This document shows positions 1-8,709 of a DNA stretch of 23,746 bases, piece by piece. The DNA lies in contig JASLOV010000079.1 of assembly GCA_030745285.1 (NCBI GenBank), forward strand, positions 1 through 23,746, given 5' to 3'. The position numbers and the translations under genes are program-made. The first letter of the stretch is position 1. Every line of letters starts with the position of its first letter. The stretch comes from Dehalococcoidia bacterium. GTDB taxonomy: Bacteria > Chloroflexota > Dehalococcoidia > UBA2979. The notes below the pieces were generated by a model, which saw nothing but the letters and a program-made list of their open reading frames with translations, was not told the DNA's origin and searched no databases.

Positions 1-1
1 C

Positions 2-487
2 CTCAACATGGACACACAGACCACGATCAGCGGCGATGTCTCAGCCCTGGAGCGGGCGATGGAGCGGGCTCGCGAGCTGCAGGGCAAGGTGTTCAGGCTG
101 AAGGTGAAGGTCTCCAGTCACACGCCCCTGCACGCCGCGCAGGCCGAGGCGTTCGCCGACGTGCTGCAGGATGTCGCATTCAAGAGCCCGAAACGTCCGA
201 TCATCTCGAACATCACTTCCCAGCCGCTGAGCACGGCAGAGGCGCTGCGGGACGAATTCGCTGCGCAACTGCGCTCGCCGGTGTACTGGGCGTCGAACGT
301 GCAGGAGATGGCACGGCACGGTGTCGACACATTCGTGGAGGCGGGCCCCGGGCACGTGCTGGCGCGGCTCGTGCGGCGCATCTCGCGCAGCGCGACGGCC
401 GTCTCACTGGCGGACGCGACGGAAGAGCCGATCCCGATCTCGATCCTGCCGGCCGGCGCGACGGCGTCTCCCGCGAGCGCGCAATAG
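2..487 (+). CDS. fabD: Malonyl-CoA:ACP transacylase (FabD), C-terminal part, cut by window edge
   Basis: FabD moves the malonyl group from CoA to acyl carrier protein and so supplies the extender for fatty acid synthesis in the cytosol. Only about the last 160 residues are present. The reading frame is open to the left edge, and the GHSLGE nucleophile motif lies outside the window. What remains fits the family: an ISG segment just inside the edge, a VSSHTPLH segment carrying the catalytic His, a FKSPKRPIISNITSQP segment, and the EAGPGHVLARLVRRI C-terminal motif. An ATG at 8 falls inside the domain and is unlikely to be the true start. The stop is 2 nt before the next ketosynthase gene, so the two are probably in one fatty acid operon. 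No acpP or fabG gene lies between them. Confidence 0.9.
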   Translation, partial: LNMDTQTTISGDVSALERAMERARELQGKVFRLKVKVSSHTPLHAAQAEAFADVLQDVAFKSPKRPIISNITSQPLSTAEALRDEFAAQLRSPVYWASNVQEMARHGVDTFVEAGPGHVLARLVRRISRSATAVSLADATEEPIPISILPAGATASPASAQ

Positions 488-489
488 CC

Positions 490-1728
490 GTGCAGCGTGT
501 CGTCGTCACGGGGCTGGGGCTGCTCACGCCCCTCGGGAACGACGTCCCGACGACGTGGGACGGGTTGATCGCCGGCCGTTCCGGCATCGACCACATCACA
601 TCGTTCGATACGAGCGAGTACGAGTACCCCATCGCCGGAGAGTTGAAGGACTTCGAGCCGGAAGAGATCGTCGATCGCAAGATGTTGCGACGGATGGACC
701 GTTCCTCCGTCCTGGCGCTGGCGGCGGCGCGGCAGGCGGTGGCCGACGCCTGCATCGACCTCGCGGACGAGGAGCCGGGCGAGGTCGGCGTGGTGATTGG
801 CACCGGCATCGGCGGCGGTCATCTGATGATCGAGAACCAGCAGCTGTTGGAGGAGAAGGGCGCCCGGCGCGTCTCGCCGTTCCTGATCACCCAGATGCTG
901 CCGGACACCGCGACCGGCCTGATCGCCATTGAACTGGGGGCGCGCGGGCCGAACATGGCGATCAGCGCCGCCTGCGCCACCGGCGCCGCCGCCGTCGGCG
1001 AGGCAGCGGAGATGGTGGCGCGAGGAGAAGCGCAAGTCGTGGTGACCGGTGGTTTCGAGGCGCCGGTGCGACCGATCTTCTTTGCTGGCTTCCAGGCGAT
1101 GCGCGCGCTCGCGCAGCACGACGACCCGCAGAAGGCCGCCAGGCCGTTCGACCTCGAGCGCAACGGCTTTGTCGTGGCCGAGGGCGCGGCCGTGATGGTG
1201 ATGGAGTCGCTCGAGCACGCGCAGGTGCGGGGAGCGCACATCTACGGCGAGTGGCACGGCTCGGCTTCCTCGAACGACGCGCTGGACATGGTGGCCGCCG
1301 CCGAGGACGGGCGCGGCATCGACATCGCCATCCGCAAGGCGCTGCGACGGGCCGAGCTGGGCACCGGCGACATCGCCTACATCAACGCTCACGGGCCTGG
1401 AACGCTGCTCGGCGACCGCGTCGAGGCGCAGGCGATCCGCAAGGTGTTCGGCGAAGACGCGGACGGCCTGATGGTCTCATCGACCAAGTCGATGATCGGC
1501 CACATGATGGGCGCGTCGGGCGCGGTGGAGGCGATGGTGGCGCTGCTGGCGTGCCAGCGCGGCATCGTGCCGCCGACGATCAACTACGAGCGCCCCGACC
1601 CCGACTGCGACATCGACTGCGTGCCGAACGAGGCGCGCGAGGCTGACATCCGCTACGCGATGAGCACGTCCGTCGGACTCGGCGGGCACAACTCGGCCAT
1701 CGTCTTTGGCCGCTGGGAGGGGGAGTAG
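490..1728 (+). CDS. fabF: Beta-ketoacyl-ACP synthase II (FabF-type), first copy
   Basis: This 412-aa condensing enzyme (usual FabF length about 410) elongates acyl-ACP with malonyl-ACP. The thiolase-fold catalytic triad is complete: Cys162 in AISAACATGA, His301 in YINAHGPGTLLGD and His338 in STKSMIGHMMG, plus Lys333. One odd point is the loop after the first catalytic His. It reads HGPGTLLGD where almost all FabF proteins, including the neighbouring copy, have HGTSTPLND/GD. The start is GTG at 490, two bases after the fabD stop and without a strong ribosome binding site, so translation is probably coupled to fabD. The stop overlaps the start of the second copy (TAGTG). Because the active-site Cys is kept, this is not a chain-length-factor-type dead partner. 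A specialised chain-length or substrate range is possible but unproven. Confidence 0.93.
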   Translation: MQRVVVTGLGLLTPLGNDVPTTWDGLIAGRSGIDHITSFDTSEYEYPIAGELKDFEPEEIVDRKMLRRMDRSSVLALAAARQAVADACIDLADEEPGEVGVVIGTGIGGGHLMIENQQLLEEKGARRVSPFLITQMLPDTATGLIAIELGARGPNMAISAACATGAAAVGEAAEMVARGEAQVVVTGGFEAPVRPIFFAGFQAMRALAQHDDPQKAARPFDLERNGFVVAEGAAVMVMESLEHAQVRGAHIYGEWHGSASSNDALDMVAAAEDGRGIDIAIRKALRRAELGTGDIAYINAHGPGTLLGDRVEAQAIRKVFGEDADGLMVSSTKSMIGHMMGASGAVEAMVALLACQRGIVPPTINYERPDPDCDIDCVPNEAREADIRYAMSTSVGLGGHNSAIVFGRWEGE

Positions 1729-2981
1729 TGGAGGCAAGCCCGGACCACCGTGTGGTCGTCACCGGGATCGGGATGATGACCCCGGTCGGCCTCACGCGGG
1801 AGGCGACCTGGTCCGCGCTGCTGGCCGGCGAGAACGGCATCGGCCCGGTGACGTTGTGCGACACCAGCGACCTCGCCTCCAAGGTGGCGGGGGAGGTGAC
1901 CGACTTCGACCCGCTGGATTACATGGACCGCAAGGAGGCGCGTCGTATCGACCGCTTCACGCAGCTCGCAGTCGCCGCTTCCGGCGAAGCGCTGGAGCAC
2001 TCCGGGCTGGACATCTCCGTCGCGGCCGATGAGATCGGCGTGATGATCGGCTCTGGCATCGGCGGCATTCAGACGCTGGAGGAGCAGTTTCGCGTGCTGT
2101 TCGAGCGTGGCCCGGGGCGGATATCGCCGTTCCTGGTGCCGTCCTTCATCTCAGACATGGCGGCCGGGCAGGTCTCGATCCGCTACGGCGCGCGCGGCCC
2201 GAACTACAACACCGTCTCTGCCTGCGCCTCCGGTGCCGACGCTATCGGCACCGCCTTCGAAGCGGTGCGGCGCGGCGACGCCGTGGCGATGCTCTGCGGC
2301 GGCACGGAGGCGGGCGTGACGCGGATGGGGCTGGCCGCCTTCCACGCCTCGCGCGCACTCTCCACGAGCTACAACGATGAGCCGGAGCACGCCTCGCGCC
2401 CCTACGACGCGGGTCGCGACGGCTTCGTGCTGGCCGAGGGCGCCGCAACGCTGGTGATCGAGGAGCTGGGGTTCGCACAGGAACGCGGCGCGTCGATCAT
2501 CGCGGAGGTGTTGGCGTACGGGCAGTCGGCCGACGCCTTCCACGTCACGCAGCCCTCCGAGAATGGCGAGGGCGCGGCGCGGGCGATGGAGGTGGTGCTC
2601 CGCCACGCCGGCATCGGCGCGAGCGAGGTCGACTACATCAACGCGCACGGCACCAGCACGCCGCTCAACGACAAGTTCGAGACGCTCTCGATCAAGCGCG
2701 TCTTCGGCGAGTCGGCGATCGGCGTGCCGATCTCCTCGACGAAATCGATGATTGGCCACACGCTCGGCGCCTGCGGCGGCATCGAGGCGGCGGCGACGGT
2801 GCTCTCGATCCGAGACCAGCGTGTGCATATGACCCGCAACCTCGTGGCGCCAGATCCAGATTGCGACCTTGATTACGTCCCCGAGGGCGCCCGGGAGATC
2901 GATGTGACGTACGCCATGTCGAACTCACTGGGGTTCGGCGGGCACAATAGCTCACTGATCTTCCGTCGCTTCGACGGATAG
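1728..2981 (+). CDS. fabF: Beta-ketoacyl-ACP synthase II (FabF-type), second copy
   Basis: This 417-aa ketosynthase is paralogous to the gene just before it and shares most motifs. Cys166 lies in TVSACASGAD, His307 in YINAHGTSTPLND and His344 in KSMIGHTLGACGG. All are canonical, so it is likely the housekeeping elongating enzyme (KAS II). The GTG start at 1728 overlaps the previous stop by one base. A purine-rich GGGAGGGGGA tract just upstream acts as the ribosome binding site, so the two synthases are translationally coupled and probably made in similar amounts. Whether they act as homodimers or mix is not visible from sequence. The gene ends 60 nt before recJ. Confidence 0.94.
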   Translation: MEASPDHRVVVTGIGMMTPVGLTREATWSALLAGENGIGPVTLCDTSDLASKVAGEVTDFDPLDYMDRKEARRIDRFTQLAVAASGEALEHSGLDISVAADEIGVMIGSGIGGIQTLEEQFRVLFERGPGRISPFLVPSFISDMAAGQVSIRYGARGPNYNTVSACASGADAIGTAFEAVRRGDAVAMLCGGTEAGVTRMGLAAFHASRALSTSYNDEPEHASRPYDAGRDGFVLAEGAATLVIEELGFAQERGASIIAEVLAYGQSADAFHVTQPSENGEGAARAMEVVLRHAGIGASEVDYINAHGTSTPLNDKFETLSIKRVFGESAIGVPISSTKSMIGHTLGACGGIEAAATVLSIRDQRVHMTRNLVAPDPDCDLDYVPEGAREIDVTYAMSNSLGFGGHNSSLIFRRFDG

Positions 2982-3006
2982 CGAGTCACAGAAGTTCCTC
3001 CCCACG

Positions 3007-3031
3007 CGGACGTCCCGGAATCGGGCGTCCG
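3007..3031 (+). repeat. Hairpin in the fabF-recJ gap
   Basis: An inverted repeat (CGGACGTCCCG, loop GAAT, CGGGCGTCCG) forms a 10-bp stem with one bulged T. It ends exactly where the recJ ribosome binding site (GAGGAG, 3031-3036) begins. There is no T-run, so a rho-independent terminator is not supported. It may be a weak attenuator, an mRNA-processing site, or a structure that limits recJ translation. Confidence 0.35.
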
Positions 3032-3041
3032 AGGAGCGGCA

Positions 3042-4757
3042 ATGACGTCAACCACCGGCTCGGCGGTCTCCGTGCGCGTCGAGCAGGGGTCGGGCGGTCG
3101 CGTCTGGCGCATCTCGGAGCCGGCGGACACCGCCGCCTTCGAGGGCGCGCAGTGGCCGCCGCTGATCTCGCAGCTGCTCGCCCGGCGCGGCGTGGATGGG
3201 CTCGACCCGGCGCTGGCTCACTTCGCCGAGCCGCGAGAGCTGACCGACCCGGCGCTGATGCCGAACCTGGACGTCGCCGTCGATCGGCTTTCGCGCGCCT
3301 GCCGCGACGGCGAGACCGTCGCCGTGCTCGGCGACTTCGATGTCGACGGTATCACCTCGACGACCGTGCTGGTGGAGGGGTTGCGCGGGCTGGGCGCGAA
3401 GCCCCTGCCATACATCCCCCATCGTTTCAGCGAGGGCTACGGCCCGAACGTCGACGCTGTCCGTCAGCTGCACAGCGACGGCGCATCGCTGCTGGTGACC
3501 GCGGACTGCGGCACGTCGTCGGTGCGGGAGGTGGCGGAGGCGAACGAGCTGGGGATGGAGGTGATCGTGATCGACCACCACACCGTCCCGGATGAGCTGC
3601 CGGCCGCCTTCGCCGTTGTCAATCCGAAGCTGACCGGCTCTGAGTACGGATCGGAGCCGGCCGCGGTCGGCGTCGCCTACAAGGTGGTGCATGATTTGCA
3701 CGACCGGCTCGGCGCCGAGTACGACCCACAGCCGCACCGCGCGCTTGTTGCGCTGGGCACCGTCTGCGACCTCGCGCCGATGCTGGCGGAGAACCGGGAC
3801 CTAGTGCGGCTGGGGATGCGCTCGCTCGCTCGCTCGAAGCGCCCGGGCCTGCTGGCGCTGGCGGAAGCAGCCCACGCACAGCTGGACGAGGTCGACCCGG
3901 ACATGTGCGGCTGGGTGCTGGGCCCGCGCATCAACGCGGCGGGTCGCATGGAGCACGGCCGCATCGCACTCGACCTGCTGCTGGCGCGGTCGGAGCAGGA
4001 GGCGAAGCCGCTGGCGGAGCAGCTGGAGCAGCTCAACCGCGAGCGACGCGAACAGACTGCGGCGGCCGTCGAACTGGCCGGCGAGCTGCTGGAGGGACGT
4101 GAGCCCGGTGCGCTGACGTTCGTCGCGTCCCCGGACATCTCGCAGGGGATCGTCGGACTCGTCGCCTCGCGACTCGTGGAGCAGCGTTACCGCCCGGCGA
4201 TCGTGATGCAGATTGCCGGCGACGAAGGGCGGGCGTCGTGCCGCTCCGTCGACGGCTTCGACATCACCGCGTTGCTGCGACGTCACGGCGACTTGCTGCT
4301 GAAGTTCGGCGGCCACCGTGCCGCGGCGGGCTTCAGCATCGACGCCGCGCGGCTGGACGAGGTGCGGACCGCGCTGACCGCCGATGCGGCGGAGCAGCTC
4401 GACCTCGACTCGCTCGTCCCCTCAATCGAGATCGATGCGGAGCTGCCGCTGGCGGCGGTGAATGGCGAGCTGTTGCAGTGGCTGCTGAAGCTGGGACCGC
4501 ACGGCATCGGCAACCCGACACCGCGCTTCCTCTCGCGAGGCGTGACCGTCGACGGCAGCAGGGCAGTTGGTGCGGACGGATCGCACCTGCAGTTTTCGTT
4601 GAAGGCCGGTCGGGTGACGTGGCGTGCGATCTCGTTCGGCAACGCCGAGTTTGCCGTCCCGGACGGGGAAGCGGCGGACATCGTCTTCACGTTCCGGCGC
4701 GACGAGCTGCGTGGCACGCTCCAACTGGAGGTGCTGGACCTGCGTCCGGCGGTCTAG
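3042..4757 (+). CDS. recJ: Single-stranded-DNA-specific exonuclease RecJ
   Basis: RecJ is a 5'-to-3' exonuclease acting on single-stranded DNA in RecF-pathway recombination, mismatch repair and base excision repair. The 571-aa product has the usual length (E. coli about 577) and the DHH-family metal ligands in order: D98/D100/D102 in GDFDVDG, D155 in TADCGTSS, D178-H179-H180 in VIDHHTVP, and D243 in GTVCDLAP. The RINAAGRMEHGR segment and the DHHA1 nucleic-acid-binding motif (LLKFGGHRAAAGFSI) follow. The last 120 residues or so match the OB-fold domain of bacterial RecJ. The ATG at 3042 has a good ribosome binding site, GAGGAG. It follows the two fabF genes at a 60-nt distance, so read-through transcription is possible. 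Confidence 0.95.
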   Translation: MTSTTGSAVSVRVEQGSGGRVWRISEPADTAAFEGAQWPPLISQLLARRGVDGLDPALAHFAEPRELTDPALMPNLDVAVDRLSRACRDGETVAVLGDFDVDGITSTTVLVEGLRGLGAKPLPYIPHRFSEGYGPNVDAVRQLHSDGASLLVTADCGTSSVREVAEANELGMEVIVIDHHTVPDELPAAFAVVNPKLTGSEYGSEPAAVGVAYKVVHDLHDRLGAEYDPQPHRALVALGTVCDLAPMLAENRDLVRLGMRSLARSKRPGLLALAEAAHAQLDEVDPDMCGWVLGPRINAAGRMEHGRIALDLLLARSEQEAKPLAEQLEQLNRERREQTAAAVELAGELLEGREPGALTFVASPDISQGIVGLVASRLVEQRYRPAIVMQIAGDEGRASCRSVDGFDITALLRRHGDLLLKFGGHRAAAGFSIDAARLDEVRTALTADAAEQLDLDSLVPSIEIDAELPLAAVNGELLQWLLKLGPHGIGNPTPRFLSRGVTVDGSRAVGADGSHLQFSLKAGRVTWRAISFGNAEFAVPDGEAADIVFTFRRDELRGTLQLEVLDLRPAV

Positions 4758-4785
4758 GTAACCAATCGGGGCGCAGGTCGCGGGT

Positions 4786-4815
4786 TTGTCGTAGATTCGG
4801 GCTGCAGAGTACCAT
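4786..4815 (+). promoter_or_regulatory. Candidate sigma70-type promoter for the EF-G-like gene
   Basis: In the 100-nt gap after recJ, TTGTCG (4786-4791) and TACCAT (4810-4815) are separated by 18 bases. Each matches four of six consensus positions. This is the best promoter-like pair I can see before the EF-G-like gene. Chance matches of this quality are common. Confidence 0.3.
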
Positions 4816-4861
4816 CCCGCCGACACGTCTCAGAATCCACGTGTGAGCGGTAGGGGTGAGG

Positions 4862-6871
4862 ATGCAATCGTACACGTCTGACCAGCTGCGCAACGTCGTC
4901 TTGATCGGGCACGGCGGGTCGGGGAAGACGACGCTGGCGGAGGCGATGCTCTTTACCTCCGGTGCGATCTCCCGCATGGGTTCGATCGAAGCTCACAACA
5001 CCGTCTCCGACTACGACGAGCTTGAGCACTCCCACTCGTACTCGATCTCGGCCTCGCTGCTCGCGGTCGAATGGGCGGGTCACCGCATCAACGTGATCGA
5101 CGCGCCCGGGTACGCGGACTTCGTGGGCGAGGTGGTGGAGGGCTGCGCGGCCGCGGACGCGGCGATCATTACCGTCGACGCCGCCTCGGACGTGCAGGCA
5201 GGCACGGAGTCGGCCTGGGAACAGGCCAATGTGGCCGGGCTGCCGCGGATGTTCGTGATCGCCCGGCTCGACCGCGAGAACTCGGACTTCGACGCCGTAC
5301 TGGCCGCGCTGCGCGAGCGCTTCGGCACGAAGGTGGTGCCGCTGGCCGTGCCGGACGAGAGCGCTGCCGGGTTCTCGGCCGTGGTCGACCTGCTTTCCGA
5401 GGCGCCGGAGTCCGCCGCCGACGCCCGCGAGATGCTCGTGGAGTCCGTGGCGGAGACCGACGACGACCTCCTGAACAAGTACCTCGAGGGCGAGGAGATC
5501 GGGCACGACGAGCTGGCCGCTGCGCTGGCTACGGCGGTCGCCTCCGGCGATGTCGTGCCGGTGTTCCCCGCGAGCGCGACTGGCGAGGTCGGCGTGAAGG
5601 AGCTGATGGACGATGTGGTCGGCCTGCTGCCGTCGCCACTCGGTCGCGAGCACGCGCTGGAAGATGGCAGCCTTACGACGGATGCTTCGGGCGCGGTCGT
5701 CGCGCAGGTCTTCAAGACGACCGCAGATCCGTTCGTCGGGCGGCTGACGTTCATGAAGGTGCTGAGGGGCACGCTGACCTCTGACCAGAATCCGTACAAC
5801 GTGCAGCGCGCCGCGACCGAACGCCTGGGGCACCTCTTCCTCCACCGCGGCAAGGAGCAGATCGAGGTGACGGAGCTGGTGGCGGGCGATATCGGCGTCG
5901 CCGCGAAGCTCGCCGAGACGCTGACCGGCGACACCCTCGTGGCGACCGAGGCGGACGCCGTGACCGTGCCGCCGATCCCGCTGCCGGTGCCGACCTACCG
6001 CTCCACCCTTCATCCACGGACGAAGGCCGATGTCGACAAGCTCTCGCAGGCGCTGCAGCGGATCATGGAGCAGGACCCGACGATCCGGATGGACCGCGAC
6101 CCGGATACCCACGAGATGGTGATGCGGACGATCGGCGACGCGCAGGTGAACATCGCCACCACGCGGCTGGAGCAGACGTACAGCGTCGCGGTGGATGCAG
6201 AACTGCCGCGCGTGCCGTACCGCGAGACGATCTCGACGATCGCGAAGAGCGAGTACAAGCACAAGAAGCAGACGGGCGGTCACGGCCAGTACGGTCACGT
6301 CGTGATCGAAATCGCGCCGCTCACCCGCGGCGATGGCGTCGAGTTCGAGCACAAGGTCGTCGGCGGCAACGTACCGCGTCAGTTCATCCCGGCCGTTCAG
6401 AAGGGCGTGAACGAGACGCTGCCGGACGGGCCGCTGGCGAACTCGCCGATCGTCGATGTGAAGGTGACGCTGCTCGACGGTTCCGCGCACTCGGTCGACT
6501 CGTCCGAGATGTCATTCAAGATCGCGACGGCGCAGGCGCTGAAGCAGGGCATCCTCGACGCGCGGCCGGTGCTGCTGGAGCCGGTGATGAACCTCAGCAT
6601 CCGCGTCCCGTCCGACCACGTCGGGGACGTCATGGGCGACCTCAACACGCGGCGCGGCCAGGTCCACGGCGTGGAGCCGGACGGCATCTTCAGCAAGGTC
6701 GACGCGGAGGCGCCGCTGGCCGAGGTACAGCGCTACTCGACCGACCTGCGTGCGATCACGCAGGGCCGCGGCAGCTTCGCGATGGAGTTCGACCGTTACG
6801 TCGAGGTGCCCGGCAACGTGCAGGAGCAGGTACTCAAGCTGCTGGCGACGGCGGCCGAGGTCGAGGAGTAG
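4862..6871 (+). CDS. Elongation factor G-like protein (EF-G2/FusA2 type paralogue)
   Basis: This 669-aa protein has the full EF-G domain order: GTPase domain, domain II, then domains III-V (including GGHGQYGHVVIEI and the LNTRRGQVHG region). The GTPase motifs have drifted from translocation EF-G. The P-loop GHGGSGKT (16-23) is intact. The switch I RGIT motif reads HSYS (58-61). DTPGHVDF reads DAPGYADF, so the catalytic His is Tyr84. NKxD reads ARLD (134-137). This pattern is typical of the second EF-G family found in several phyla. I recall that the mycobacterial member lacks ribosome-dependent GTPase activity, so it should not be assumed to be the main translocase. ATG 4862 is preferred because AGGGG lies five bases upstream. 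GTG 4856 in the same frame is the alternative. The usual rpsL-rpsG-fusA-tuf context is absent. Confidence 0.85.
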   Translation: MQSYTSDQLRNVVLIGHGGSGKTTLAEAMLFTSGAISRMGSIEAHNTVSDYDELEHSHSYSISASLLAVEWAGHRINVIDAPGYADFVGEVVEGCAAADAAIITVDAASDVQAGTESAWEQANVAGLPRMFVIARLDRENSDFDAVLAALRERFGTKVVPLAVPDESAAGFSAVVDLLSEAPESAADAREMLVESVAETDDDLLNKYLEGEEIGHDELAAALATAVASGDVVPVFPASATGEVGVKELMDDVVGLLPSPLGREHALEDGSLTTDASGAVVAQVFKTTADPFVGRLTFMKVLRGTLTSDQNPYNVQRAATERLGHLFLHRGKEQIEVTELVAGDIGVAAKLAETLTGDTLVATEADAVTVPPIPLPVPTYRSTLHPRTKADVDKLSQALQRIMEQDPTIRMDRDPDTHEMVMRTIGDAQVNIATTRLEQTYSVAVDAELPRVPYRETISTIAKSEYKHKKQTGGHGQYGHVVIEIAPLTRGDGVEFEHKVVGGNVPRQFIPAVQKGVNETLPDGPLANSPIVDVKVTLLDGSAHSVDSSEMSFKIATAQALKQGILDARPVLLEPVMNLSIRVPSDHVGDVMGDLNTRRGQVHGVEPDGIFSKVDAEAPLAEVQRYSTDLRAITQGRGSFAMEFDRYVEVPGNVQEQVLKLLATAAEVEE

Positions 6872-6917
6872 CCCCTCCTCGGTCCATCTCGTCTCGGGCC
6901 ATCTCGCGTCGGTCTGC

Positions 6918-7382
6918 TCAGTCGTCTCCGTCCCCGAGGCCGGGGCGGCCCCAGACGGTGCGGTAGTTCTTGCCGGTCAGTGCGCCCAGAATCTCGCGGC
7001 GTTCGAGCGCGTCAAGCTCCTCGAAGCAGTCGGCCGCGGTCTGGAGCGAGTCCTCACCGCCACACTCGCTCAGTCGCGCAGTGAGGCGGGCCCAGACGCC
7101 AGTCTGACGCAGCGATTCGATGCGAATCGTCCACGGAATCAGTGTGATCGACTCGGGGCGCGGGAGCTGCGGGCGCAGGCGACGCAGTGAGCGGAACCGC
7201 TCGCCGGCGTTCTGTACCATCTCGACCAGGCAGACAAGGGGCGCGACGTCGTCGGCCGTGCGTGTGTCGACGAGCAGCGTCTTGCGGAGCATCGGGAAGT
7301 AGAGCGAGACGACCTCGGCCTCTTCGACGTTCTTCTGTACGGCGTCGATATCGATCTCGAAGCCCGGCCCGCCGTCCAGCAT
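6918..7382 (-). CDS. Conserved hypothetical protein downstream of tyrS
   Basis: This 154-aa soluble protein has no signal peptide or membrane segment. I do not recognise a named domain. The central part (FPMLRKTLLVDTR, RSLRRLRPQLPRPESITLIPW) reads like a conserved family of unknown function that I believe occurs in Chloroflexota and some other high-GC bacteria, but I cannot confirm this here. Support for a real gene comes from the GAGGAAC ribosome binding site six bases before the ATG at 7382. It also lies on the same strand as tyrS, 58 nt downstream, and its composition is protein-like rather than the Arg/Ala/Pro-rich pattern of shadow frames. It is probably the last gene of the ribF-tyrS unit and is convergent with the EF-G-like gene (46 nt apart, no clear terminator between them). 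Confidence 0.7.
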   Translation of the reverse strand: MLDGGPGFEIDIDAVQKNVEEAEVVSLYFPMLRKTLLVDTRTADDVAPLVCLVEMVQNAGERFRSLRRLRPQLPRPESITLIPWTIRIESLRQTGVWARLTARLSECGGEDSLQTAADCFEELDALERREILGALTGKNYRTVWGRPGLGDGDD

Positions 7383-7440
7383 GTTGTTCCTCGCCGCTCC
7401 GCCAACTGTCCGCCACCGCCCGTGGCCGTGATCGGACTAC

Positions 7441-8709
7441 TCAGGCTGATCCGGCCGCGACCACCCGCAGGAACCGGTGTCTGCCCACCTTGATCTCGTC
7501 CCCCGCCTGCAACTCCGTGGCGAAATCATCGGTACGTGTGCCGTTGATGCTCACCGCTCCCTGTTTCACCAGCCGGCGCACCTCGCCGCCGCTGGCGGCA
7601 ACGCCCGCGGCGACCAGCACGCGGTCCAGCCGCCGGCCGCTGTCCTCCGCGCCGTCCGAGGGGAGCACGAACTGCTCCATCTCGTCCGGTGTCTCGCTGC
7701 GCTGGATGGTCGATTCGAAGTAGCTCTGCGCCGCCTCCGCCTCGCCGTCCGGGTACATCGAGCGGGTGACTTCGAGCGCCAGGCGCTTCTTGGCGTCCAT
7801 CGGCGGCATCTCGCCGGCGTCGACGGCGTCGAGGACGGCGCGGACCTCGCTCTCGTTCAGGTCGGTGAGCAGAGTGAAGTACTCGTCGAGCGCGCTGTCC
7901 GGGACGGACATCACCTTGCCGTACATGTCGTTCGGTACGTCGTTGACGGCGACGAAGTTGCCCAGCGACTTGCTCATCTTCTGCGTGCCGTCGGTGCCGA
8001 CGAGCAGCGGCGTGGTGATCACCACCTGGGGGCGCTGGCCCGCCTCGCGCTGCAGCGTGCGGCCGGCCAGCAGGTTAAAGAGCTGGTCGGTGCCGCCGAT
8101 CTGGACGTCGGTCTCCATCTCCACGGCGTCGTAGGCCTGCATCAGCGCGTACATGAACTCGCTGAGGTGGATCGCCTCATGACGCTGCCAGCGCAGCTGG
8201 AAGTTGTCGCGCTCCAGGAACTGGGCGACGGTGAACTTGGAGCTCAGGGCGATCACTTCCGCGAAGCTCAGCTTGCCCAGCCAGTCGGCGTTGTGAACGA
8301 CCGTTGTGCGTTCCGGGTCGAGGATGCGGAAGGCTTGCGCCGCGTAGGTCTGAGAGTTCGCCGCGAGCTGATCGGGCGAGAGCATCGGCCGGGTCCTGTC
8401 CTTGTCGGAGGGGTCGCCGACGAGACCCGTGAAGTTGCCGATCAGGAACGTTACGTCATGGCCGAAGCTCTGGAACTGGCGCAGCTTGCGGAAGGTGATG
8501 GTGTGGCCGATGTGGAGGTCGACGTCGGTGGGATCGTAGCCGCAGTAGACCCGGAGCGGGCGGTCCTGCTCCAGCAGCTCGGCGAGTTCGCGCTCCATCG
8601 TCTGCCGCGTGCTGGCGTCTCCGAAGTCAGTGCCCCACATCAGCACCGATAGCTGCTCATCGACGGGGGCCATGCGACGGGCCGCCGGGGGGGTTGTGAG
8701 TGAGGTCAT
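7441..8709 (-). CDS. tyrS: Tyrosyl-tRNA synthetase
   Basis: This class I aminoacyl-tRNA synthetase charges tRNA-Tyr. The 422-aa product has the normal length and layout. The Rossmann catalytic domain carries the HIGH motif at 66-69 (CGYDPTDVDLHIGH). The KMSKS loop is exact at 244-248, which is typical of the TyrZ-like branch rather than the E. coli type with KFGKT. The tyrosine-site region QIGGTDQLFN is near 203-212. A C-terminal S4 RNA-binding domain (about 358-418) begins at RRLDRVLVAAG. The ATG at 8709 overlaps the ribF stop as ATGA, so it is translationally coupled to ribF. No T-box was seen in front of this unit, unlike many tyrS genes. Confidence 0.95.
   Translation of the reverse strand: MTSLTTPPAARRMAPVDEQLSVLMWGTDFGDASTRQTMERELAELLEQDRPLRVYCGYDPTDVDLHIGHTITFRKLRQFQSFGHDVTFLIGNFTGLVGDPSDKDRTRPMLSPDQLAANSQTYAAQAFRILDPERTTVVHNADWLGKLSFAEVIALSSKFTVAQFLERDNFQLRWQRHEAIHLSEFMYALMQAYDAVEMETDVQIGGTDQLFNLLAGRTLQREAGQRPQVVITTPLLVGTDGTQKMSKSLGNFVAVNDVPNDMYGKVMSVPDSALDEYFTLLTDLNESEVRAVLDAVDAGEMPPMDAKKRLALEVTRSMYPDGEAEAAQSYFESTIQRSETPDEMEQFVLPSDGAEDSGRRLDRVLVAAGVAASGGEVRRLVKQGAVSINGTRTDDFATELQAGDEIKVGRHRFLRVVAAGSA

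Noticed and set aside
118..1392. Long antisense frames across fabF, trpF/trpC, tyrS, trpD and others
   Set aside because: These are typical mirror frames of high-GC codon use: biased to Arg/Ala/His/Gly, without domains or ribosome binding sites, and lying over strong known genes.
490..2981. Ketosynthase alpha/chain-length-factor pair of a type II polyketide cluster
   Set aside because: Both proteins keep the active-site Cys and both His, and the neighbours are fabD and recJ, not polyketide genes.
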